A stretch of 64,000 nucleotides of DNA from NCBI GenBank assembly GCA_049515555.1, contig JBEKTY010000022.1:1-64000 (forward strand), read 5' to 3'. This DNA comes from JBEKTY01 sp049515555. Lineage in GTDB: Bacteria; Planctomycetota; Planctomycetia; Pirellulales; Thermoguttaceae. This document shows, piece by piece, positions 1 to 8,100 of this stretch (positions within the stretch are counted from its first letter, which is position 1; the number at the start of each line of letters is the position of its first letter). Under the pieces are notes generated by a model. The model saw nothing but the letters and a program-made list of their open reading frames with translations, was not told where the DNA came from and ran no database searches. A program made the position numbers and the translations under genes.

Positions 1-143
1 GCTGGCCCCTCCCTGGTCCCTCCAAACGGCCCGGCTCTCCTGCGCCCGGCCGAAACGTCAACATTAGACCCCAAAACCCCCATTTTTCCAACGCCATTTG
101 AGAGTTTGCAAAAGTCCAGTTAGGACTCGCAGAATCAATAAAT

Positions 144-197
144 GTACTCATCTCGCTCCGCGAGATGAAAGCCCATCTCGCGGAGCGAGATGAGTAC
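144..197. repeat. Perfect 24-bp inverted repeat (hairpin) in the 1-232 intergenic region
   Basis: Arms at 144-167 and 174-197 are exact reverse complements around a 6-nt loop. Each arm itself contains the small palindrome ctcgctccgcgag, so the element could also fold as a cloverleaf. It lies 36 bp beyond the stop codon of the minus-strand PSCyt/DUF1553 gene and could fold in its 3' UTR. There is no T-tract on either side, so a standard intrinsic terminator is not supported. Nothing else is recognisable in 1-232. Likely a dispersed palindromic repeat of the host. Confidence 0.8.
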
Positions 198-232
198 GTT
201 GGCGAACGCGACAATAACTGGTTCGCCGGTCG

Positions 233-2731
233 TTACTCTCTCGTGATCGTCTCGTGAAGGTTGAGGATCACCCGGGCGAGCGAGGTCCAGGCGGCCAGCT
301 CGGCGGGCACGACGCCCGCGGGCGGCTGGGCATCGCCCACCTTCAGCACGGCCCGCGCCGCCGGCTCGTCGGCCGCGTATTGCTTCAGGTGCTCCGCGTA
401 AAGCCGCTGGGCGAGATCGGCTTCGGCCGCCGCGGGCGGTCGCTGGAGGGCCTGGCGAAAGGCGAACTCCAGGCGCTGCCGCTGCGCGGGGCCGCCTTCG
501 CGGACGATCCGCGCCGCAAAGACCCGCGCCGCCTCTACATAAGTGGGATCATTCAACAGCACCAGGGCCTGCAAGGGCGTGTTCGATCGGGGCCGCTCGA
601 CGGTGCATTCCTCGCGCGTCGGCGCGTCGAATGCCAACAGGCTGGGATGCAGGAACGTCCGCTGCCAGAAGGTATACAGCCCGCGGCGATATTGGCTCTC
701 GCCATGGTCGTCGACCCATTGCCGGCGGGGGAAGTTGAGGAAATCCCAGTAGCCGGCGGGCTGGTAGGGCTTGACCGTGGGCCCGCCCAATCGCAGCGAC
801 AGCAGCCCGCTAACGGCCAAGGCGTTGTCGCGGACCGTTTCCGCGTCGAGCCGGAAGCGGCCCTGCCGGGCCAGCCAGCGGTTCGCCGGATCGCGCCGCT
901 CGAGCTCCGGGCTGGGCCGGGAGCTGAGCTGGTAGGTCCGCGACGTGGCCATCAACTTGACCATGCGCTTGATGTCCCAGCCGCTGTCGATCATCTCGAC
1001 CGCCAGCCAATCGAGCAGCTCCGGGTGCGTGGGCGGCGCGCCTTGCGTGCCGAAGTCGTCCAGCGTGCGGACAAGGCCCTGGCCGAACATCAGCTTCCAC
1101 AGCCGGTTGACCAGCACCCGGGCCACCAGCGGATTCTGCCGTGCGACCAGCCACTGGGCCATGTCCAGGCGGTTGGCCCGCCGGCCATCCACCGACAGGC
1201 TTCCCAGGAACTCGGGGATGGCGGGGCCGACCACCGGCCCCGAGTCGTCCTGCCAGTTGCCGCGGGCCAGGATCCGCACCTCGCGCGGCGGCACGGCCAC
1301 CGTGACGAGCGTCGTCAGGACCGACTGCTCGACTTCCTGCCTCTGACGCTGAAGATCGGCCAGCTTGCCGCGCGGGCCGGCCAACTGCGGGGCGATGGTG
1401 CGGTAATACGCGGCCACGGCGCGCTTCTGCTCGTCGTTGCGGCGGGCCCGCTCCACGGCCAGGGCCTTGGCCACGTCGTCGGGCAACGGCGGCTTGGGCG
1501 ATTTTTCCCACTCGGCCTGGGCCGCCTCCAGCTCCGGCGTGGGCGTGTCCAACTGCTTCTTCAGCGCCGCGACGGGCGCGTCGAGCGCCGCGAGCCGGGC
1601 CGCCTGCTGCGGCGTGGGCAGCGCAGTCTGCTCCTGCCGGCCGACGGCCGCCTCGCGCACGTCGGCGAAGAATGCCTCGAAGCTGTAGAAATCCTTGCTC
1701 GTAAAGGGATCGTACTTGTGGTCGTGGCATTGGGCGCAGCCCAACGTCGAGCCCAGCCAGGCGGTGGCCGTGTTCCGCGCGCGATCGGCCGCGAACTTGG
1801 CGGTGTACTCCTTGGCCTGCGCGCCGCCTTCCTCGGTGGTTTGCAGCAGGCGGTTGTAGCCCGAGGCGATTCTTTGCTCATCGCCCGCGCCCGGCAGCAG
1901 GTCGCCGGCAAGCTGCTCGATCGTAAAGCGATCGAACGGCTTGTTGGCGTTGAAGGCCCCGATCACGTAATCGCGATAGGGCCAGACGGTCCGCTCGTTG
2001 TCGCTGTGGTACCCGCAGCTATCGGCATAGCGGGCGGCATCGAGCCAATCCATGGCCATCCGCTCGCCATACTGCGGCAGGGCCAGCAGGCGGTCCACCA
2101 TTTTTTCGTAGGCCGCCGGCGAAGGATCGGCCGCGAACGCATCGACCTCGGCGGGCGACGGCGGCAGGCCGGTCAAATCCAGCCGCAGCCGGCGGACGAG
2201 CGTCCGCGCGTCGGCGTCGGCCGTCGGCAGCAGGCCCTCCTTCTCGTGCCCCGCGGCGATAAAACGATCGATCGGCGTGCGCGGCCAGTCGCTCCGCTTG
2301 ACCGTGGGAACCGCCGGCCGTACGGGCGGCCGGTAGGACCAGTGCATCTCGAACTTCGCCCCCTGGTCGATCCATTGGCGGATGAGGGCCACGGCCTGCG
2401 GCGAGAGGCGCTGGCGATTCGCCCCGGGCGGGGGCATTTGCTCGTCGGCATCGCTCGAAGTGATCCGCTCGATCAAGGGGCTCTCGCCGGCCTTGCCCGG
2501 CACAATGGCCGACTTCACCGCAATCTCGCGGACGTCCAATCGCAGGCCGGCCTTGCGTTTGCGCTGATCGGGCCCGTGGCAAGCGTAACAGTTAGCGGCC
2601 AAAAGCGGACGGATGTCGCGGCCGTAACTGACTTCCTTGGCGTATGGGGCGCCCGCCGCATGCCACACTACGCCCAGCATTCCCGCAAGCACGATCCCGG
2701 CCGCCGGAATCCATCCACGATAAAGATTCAT
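233..2731 (-). CDS. PSCyt1 / DUF1549 / DUF1553 (PSD1) planctomycete cytochrome protein
   Basis: Exported 832-residue protein of a family expanded in planctomycetes. An N-terminal hydrophobic signal (about 4-27) is followed by a cytochrome-c-like PSCyt1 domain with haem motif CYACH near residue 47 and the usual MPPPG ligand-region motif. A DUF1549 region (about 135-345) carries a second haem-type motif CAQCH near 331. A central helical linker and a DUF1553 region (about 510-770; NRLWKLMFGQGLV, ERPRSNTPLQALVLLNDP) follow. The start at 2731 (ATG) is preferred to an upstream GTG at 2743 because GGGGAAG lies just ahead. It is the last gene of a minus-strand run and starts 25 bp after the preceding stop. 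The usual DUF1501 partner is not visible in the window. The family is thought to be redox-active and linked to polysaccharide use; the substrate is unknown. Confidence 0.9.
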   Translation of the reverse strand: MNLYRGWIPAAGIVLAGMLGVVWHAAGAPYAKEVSYGRDIRPLLAANCYACHGPDQRKRKAGLRLDVREIAVKSAIVPGKAGESPLIERITSSDADEQMPPPGANRQRLSPQAVALIRQWIDQGAKFEMHWSYRPPVRPAVPTVKRSDWPRTPIDRFIAAGHEKEGLLPTADADARTLVRRLRLDLTGLPPSPAEVDAFAADPSPAAYEKMVDRLLALPQYGERMAMDWLDAARYADSCGYHSDNERTVWPYRDYVIGAFNANKPFDRFTIEQLAGDLLPGAGDEQRIASGYNRLLQTTEEGGAQAKEYTAKFAADRARNTATAWLGSTLGCAQCHDHKYDPFTSKDFYSFEAFFADVREAAVGRQEQTALPTPQQAARLAALDAPVAALKKQLDTPTPELEAAQAEWEKSPKPPLPDDVAKALAVERARRNDEQKRAVAAYYRTIAPQLAGPRGKLADLQRQRQEVEQSVLTTLVTVAVPPREVRILARGNWQDDSGPVVGPAIPEFLGSLSVDGRRANRLDMAQWLVARQNPLVARVLVNRLWKLMFGQGLVRTLDDFGTQGAPPTHPELLDWLAVEMIDSGWDIKRMVKLMATSRTYQLSSRPSPELERRDPANRWLARQGRFRLDAETVRDNALAVSGLLSLRLGGPTVKPYQPAGYWDFLNFPRRQWVDDHGESQYRRGLYTFWQRTFLHPSLLAFDAPTREECTVERPRSNTPLQALVLLNDPTYVEAARVFAARIVREGGPAQRQRLEFAFRQALQRPPAAAEADLAQRLYAEHLKQYAADEPAARAVLKVGDAQPPAGVVPAELAAWTSLARVILNLHETITRE

Positions 2732-2755
2732 GGTCTTCCCCACCGCTTGACCTTC

Positions 2756-5089
2756 TCACCATAGAATATGGGCAGCCGAACACAAAAGCAAGGATTTCTT
2801 GCGTCGCTGTTCATTTCGCAATCGTTCTGGCAGGTTCTCCGTCCCGGCGAGGGCAGCGCTCGCGCGCAAGGCCGACAGCGCCCGCGCGGCTTCTTCGCGG
2901 ACTGCGGGGAAGGGGTCGTTTCGGGCGAGGTCTTGCAGCGCCCGCTCGGCCTCCGGCCCGCCCAAAATGCCCAACGCATGGGCGACGTGGAAGCGGTAGT
3001 CGAAGCGGCATTTCTTCAAAGGCACGATCAAGGCCGGCACCACGCTGCGGTCGCCGATGGCCGCCAGCACGTCGGGGATGTAGCGGGTGCCGGGGGCCCC
3101 GCCCGGCGCCCGTTTCCACTTCGCCGCCAGCGGCCCCACCGCCCGATGGTCCTTCAGCCGCGCCAATGCCTTGCATAGAAATATGGTCAGGTCGGCGTCG
3201 GCCTGGGGCAGTGCCCCCAACAGTACATCGAGGGCCTTGGGATAGGCGCCGAGGTCTTCGGCCGCCATCCACCGCCGCTCGACGCCGCCGCTGCGCAAGT
3301 CGCCAATGAGGGCCTGCATCGCCTGGTCGTCGTTGCGGACTTCGTCGCTCTGCGGGAAGAAGCCGGAGGTCTCGCGTACATCGCGCTCCGGACGCTCAGC
3401 CGCGTGCCGGCGGGTGAGGTCGGCCGGGTGCGGGTAGCTCCGGGCGAAGGCGGCCAGGGCGGCCCGCTGGTCCAGCGAATCCTCTTGCGGAGGGACAGTC
3501 CCGTTTTCGCTTGGCGATAATCGGGACGGTCCCGCCGTGGCCGGCCCGCCTTCCAGAGGCCGCAGACGCATGGTTGTCGCCGTCATTTGCAACCGCCCCT
3601 CGTTGAAGTGCTGATCGTAGTCCTGGCGGACCTCCTCGGGCACGTCGGCCGTGTGGATGCGGAAGTAGTACGGAAAGCGGCGGATGAAACGCGTCTCCTT
3701 GCGCAACCGGCCGTCCACGCGGTACTCGATGGAAAGCGCCAGGCCCAGGCCGTCGGCAATGCGGTCGGCGGTGACCTTCAGCACGTTCTCGCCGGGCCGC
3801 AGGTTGGGCAGGGTCCGCTTGTTGAGCATGCGGCAGACGACGATCTGCAAGTCCGCGATGCCTACCTTCCGCACGTCGTGCAGGGTTTTGAACTCGAACT
3901 TCAGCCAGAAGTTGTACGCCGTGTAGACGTTGGGCAGGCCCTTGCGCCATGCCTGCCGGCCGAGGTCGATGCCGACGTGCTCTTGTCCGGCCCGCTCCTT
4001 CGTGTACACCGGCGTCCACCGGGCGCCGTCGGTAGAAACCAGCAGGCGGCAGAGATCGGCCGGCTCCCCTTTGACGAGCGTGACCTCGCAGCCGGCATCG
4101 GCCACGACGTAGGGCGGCGCCAGCCGGTAGATGAACTGGGCCGTCTGCCCGGCCTGCTGCGGGTGCAGCGTGGCCTGGCCCTCTTCGGCCGGCGAGCAGG
4201 CGGCGTTCCGCGAGCCTTCGTACAGACTTCGAGCGAAGGTCTCCGGGCGCATCTCGGGCACGAAGGTCTGGATTTCCTGGCCCACCGCCGCGTACACGCC
4301 GCTGGTCTTGCCGGGCGTGCAGGCGTAATAACCCTGCTCCGCGGCGGCAACTTTGTCCTTGCCGCTGGGGACCAGGCGGCCCTCGTTCTGCCACTGCCGG
4401 CGCAGCGTCTCACCCATGCGCAACGACGTGCGCAGGCTGTGCAACTCGCGGGGCGCGGTGAGGTGGCGAAACACCATGCCGCGCATCACCGGGATCGAGC
4501 GCGTGGCCACGCGTTGGTTCTGTTCGTCCCAGTGGTAGTAGCGCCGCTGGGGGTCGAAACTATGGTAGCGGAGGTTCCCGTCCGCGTCGCGGTATCGCAG
4601 CGCGGCCGTGGTGTGTCCCAAAGTGCATTCGTCCAAGGCCATGTAGCCGGCGGCCCGCCACAGCGACACCATCGCCCAACTCAGGCCATCGCACTGATGG
4701 TGGCCGTAGACGGTAAAGATCTTGTGCGGGTCGGCACATAGGGTTTCTTCGCCGCGCGGCCCTTCGTAGGCGTAACTGCCGCCGGTGGAGCTCATCAGGA
4801 TGCGGAACCACTTCCAGAGGGCCAGGGCCTTGTCCTGGTCGGGCTTGCTTGCCACGCCCTCCAGGCGGAAGATGTCGGCGATGGCCGATTCCAGCGTGGT
4901 GCAGTCGGGCCAGCAGTCGTTGGCCACTCGCACGTTGACCAGGGCCTCATCCGTCCGGACGGCGGTGTCGTAGACCTGCTCGCGGAGATAGCCCGAGCGG
5001 TCGCCAACCGCCTCGGCCGCAAGACAGGCCGGCAGCAACGGCCCGCCGCCCAGCAGCAGCAGGCCCGCAAAGAACCGTTGTCGTGTCAT
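2756..5089 (-). CDS. Exported transglutaminase-like protein with C-terminal HEAT repeats
   Basis: A 777-residue protein with a signal peptide (about 1-24). The N-terminal part has a transglutaminase-like papain fold with a plausible Cys-His-Asp triad: C133 (HHQCDG), H159 (LGHTTA) and D179 (SFDPQ). The middle (about 230-500) looks like beta-sandwich carbohydrate- or protein-binding modules. Residues about 590-745 form HEAT-like helical repeats (RWMAAEDLGAYPKALDVLL, AIGDRSVVPALI). Family members can be proteases, amidases or cross-linking enzymes; the reaction here is not determinable. A 42-bp palindromic element (3492-3533) is embedded in frame near residue 525, in the linker before the HEAT repeats. 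It lies 56 bp downstream of the DUF4838-GH2 gene and 25 bp upstream of the PSCyt gene, so co-transcription is likely. Confidence 0.8.
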   Translation of the reverse strand: MTRQRFFAGLLLLGGGPLLPACLAAEAVGDRSGYLREQVYDTAVRTDEALVNVRVANDCWPDCTTLESAIADIFRLEGVASKPDQDKALALWKWFRILMSSTGGSYAYEGPRGEETLCADPHKIFTVYGHHQCDGLSWAMVSLWRAAGYMALDECTLGHTTAALRYRDADGNLRYHSFDPQRRYYHWDEQNQRVATRSIPVMRGMVFRHLTAPRELHSLRTSLRMGETLRRQWQNEGRLVPSGKDKVAAAEQGYYACTPGKTSGVYAAVGQEIQTFVPEMRPETFARSLYEGSRNAACSPAEEGQATLHPQQAGQTAQFIYRLAPPYVVADAGCEVTLVKGEPADLCRLLVSTDGARWTPVYTKERAGQEHVGIDLGRQAWRKGLPNVYTAYNFWLKFEFKTLHDVRKVGIADLQIVVCRMLNKRTLPNLRPGENVLKVTADRIADGLGLALSIEYRVDGRLRKETRFIRRFPYYFRIHTADVPEEVRQDYDQHFNEGRLQMTATTMRLRPLEGGPATAGPSRLSPSENGTVPPQEDSLDQRAALAAFARSYPHPADLTRRHAAERPERDVRETSGFFPQSDEVRNDDQAMQALIGDLRSGGVERRWMAAEDLGAYPKALDVLLGALPQADADLTIFLCKALARLKDHRAVGPLAAKWKRAPGGAPGTRYIPDVLAAIGDRSVVPALIVPLKKCRFDYRFHVAHALGILGGPEAERALQDLARNDPFPAVREEAARALSALRASAALAGTENLPERLRNEQRRKKSLLLCSAAHILW
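3492..3533. repeat. In-frame gggacagtccc palindromic element, copy 1
   Basis: Two near-palindromic blocks, gggacagtccc (3492-3502) and gggacggtccc (3523-3533), bracket a 20-bp spacer beginning gttttcgc. The element is exactly 42 bp (14 codons) and lies inside the transglutaminase-HEAT gene, where it encodes a low-complexity stretch including ENGTVP. A second copy with the same design is at 60308-60354 in an unrelated gene. Confidence 0.8.
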
Positions 5090-5145
5090 ATTTCGTACGG
5101 GTTATCAAAACTCGGTGGACTACCACGGCCACGCCACTACAACGC

Positions 5146-8100
5146 TTACGGCCACTCGTAGAGTCCGAACCAGCGTCGGCTGCCCGTCTGGGCGGGCACC
5201 ACGCGGAGTTCGGCCGGACGACCCGGCGTCAAGAGTTTCGCCGGCAACGTGAGTTCCATGACGCCCGAGTTGTCCAGGCCAGACGAGCCCCGGAGTGTGT
5301 ACTTCAGCGCGATCGTCCCGTCGGTGTTGGTCCAGGTCGTGGTCCGATCCACGACGTCAAAATCCACCAGTGGTTGCTCGCCCAGAGCCAGCGTGAACTT
5401 GCCGGGCGGCTGCGTATGCCAGCCCAAAGCGGCAAACCAGCGGAAGGTGTAACGCTTCGCCGGGTCGAGATCAGCGGGGACGGGCCGGGTGTTCCAGGCC
5501 AGCAGCTTCTCGCTGCCCGATTGCCGGGCGACGCACATCGGCCGCTCGCCCCAGAACGACGGATAGGTGACGCGACGGAACGTTTGGGTCGTTGCCGCCC
5601 AGCCGTTGACGGCGCTTGTCAGGGCGGTCCAGGCTTCCCATTCGCTCGCGGCCTGCCGGAGATCGAGGGTTCCGCTCGGCTGGAACCGATTGGATTGGAC
5701 GTATTGGATGAACTGGTCGAGCAGGCAGACGGCCTCGGGTTTGTCGCCCAGCAGGTCCAGACCGCTGGCCAGGAGCTTGCCCTTGCCGGCCTTGGCCTGG
5801 AAAACGTGAATCAAGTAACCGAGCTGGCCGTCGCCGACCATCAGCGGCTCGACCGACTTCAAGCCCGGCATGCCGGCCGGAACGGCCGCATCGAGGATGC
5901 GGAACCAGAGTTCGTTGAGATATCCGTCGTGCGGGAAGTTGCCGAAGGCCGGGTGCTTGGCGATAGCCGTGCCGGACTGGTTGCCCAGGCCCCACCAGCC
6001 CAGCTTCACGCCGGAGGCCGGGCCGACCAGCCGCAACAGCAGCACGTCCTTGCCCTGACGAAGCCAGTCCAAGGCACTGTCGTCCAACGTGGTGGTCAAC
6101 AGGATCTGCGCCTGCTGCGAAGCCGCGGCGCCGAAGAGGGTCATGCCGGGGTAGCGGGGGGCCAGGACCCGATGCACGGGCGGCGCGGCGCACAGGCCCG
6201 CCCCGGCCCCCGGCTTTGGCGACAACTTGGGAAAGACCCATAAATCCCAGGAATTCGCGACGTCGGTGCCGGCCAGACTGGCCGCCAGCCGGGCGCGTGC
6301 GGGCTTGTCTGTCGCCGGCGCCTGCCAGAGGACTTGGCCGACAGGCTTCACGTCGCCGACCTCGGCATGTACGTTGGCGACGGGCACAGGCGCCGCACCT
6401 TTGAGCGCCTCCTTATCGAAGTGCATCTCCCAGTGCAATGTCCCGTTGTCGATCGCCCCCTGGCCGAAGTGCGAAATCCACCACTCGAGCTTCAGCGTTT
6501 CTCCCGCCGCAAGGATTCGTGCGCCGGAAGTCATGTCAGCCAGCACAGCCGTTTGGCCGTTGAATTGGCGGAAGAAGTCGGGCTTGCTCGCCTTGACGCC
6601 CCAGAACGGATCGAGCAGTCCTTGGTCGACCCACGCGTCGACGCTGGCAATCGTCCAGTAGATGTAGCCATGGCAGCCGGGGTTGAGCCTTGCGGTCTCC
6701 AGGCCCTGTTTCTGGTAGAGCCGTTGCAACTGCTGCCCGGCATCGACACAGGCGAGGCCCCATTGCGGGTCGAGGCCGAGCGATTCCAGGCGATTGCGCA
6801 AGGCCTCGGGCGAAGGCGGCTGGTAGGCCCCGCTGTACTTGGGCGCTGTCCGCGGGTCGCGGCCGACGGCCAGGTTCAGATACTCGTGGTGGCACCAGGG
6901 TCGCGGGTCGCTTTCCTGGGGATAGGCGCCCCAGTCGGGAGCGCCGCGGCCGCTGCCGAAGTCGGAGTTCTCCGCCGTGTTCTGGCCGCCGTCCTCGTGG
7001 ATCACCAGCCGCGCGGGATCGAGCCTCTTGGCCAACGCGTAGAGCTCGTGGTCCAGCGGCGAGCCGAGGTGCCCCTCGTTGCCCATGCAATACGTCGCCA
7101 GCGACGGGTAGCGGCGATAGTGGGTGATGAGCTCCGCCAGGTCGCGCTTCGGGTCGAAGGGGAACGCCTCGGTGACCAGCTTCCCGTAATAGGGCAGCTC
7201 CGGCTGGATCATGATCCCCAACTCGTCGGCTGCGTCGTAGAACTCGGGGATCTCGCAGTGCGTGTGGTGCCGCACGTACGTGAATCCGTACTCCCTGGCC
7301 AACTTCAAATGCCGGCGATGCTCCTCTCGCGAGGCAGGCGAGCAGAGGGTGACCGGATACATGTAGTCGTCGCCATAGCCGCGGACGAAGTGTTTGCGGC
7401 CGTTCAGATAGAAGTCCTTGCCGCGGACCTCCCACTTGCGGACGCCGAATCGCTCTTGCCAGCCATGCACCGCGCGGTCGCCGTCGCGGAGCGTGACGTC
7501 TGCCAGGTACAGGGCCGGCGTCTCCGGCGACCACGGCCGGAACTGGGCAAGCGGCACCTCGATCGCCGCTTCCACGGCGTCCTTGCCCGGCGGGCCGATC
7601 TTTCGGCTCGCCTGCCCGGCGGGCCGGCCGTCCGCCATCTGCACGCGGACATCGACCAGCAGCGGCTCGGACGCGGCCGCCGCGAGGCTGCGAATTGTCG
7701 CGTGGACGACGGCCGCGCGCCGGTCGAAATCGCCCTGGACCCAGACGTTGTCGATCCAGGTTGCAGGCGTCGCCTCGAGCTCCACGTCGCGGTAGAGGCC
7801 GCCGAAGCAATGGCTTGCGCCGATGGAGCCTTTCCGCGCTGGCACGTCGTTGCGCACCAGCGCTACGACGACCGCCTCGTTGCCCGGCGCAACCAGATCG
7901 GTGACGTCGTACTTGTAGGCGCCGCAATAGTCGTCCACGTGCGCCACGGGGCGGCCGTTCACCCAGAACCAGCCTTGGGCCCGCAGGCCGCCGACCTTCA
8001 GCCACACGCGTTTGCCGTCCCAGGTCTTGGGAATGGCCACGACGCGGCGGTACCAGGCCGAGCCCCGATAGACGTGACGCAGGGGGCGGGGAAGGCAGTC

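Noticed and set aside
254..2764. 836-codon plus-strand frame opposite the PSCyt/DUF1553 gene
   Set aside because: Mirror image of the real gene with no recognisable motif or ribosome site.
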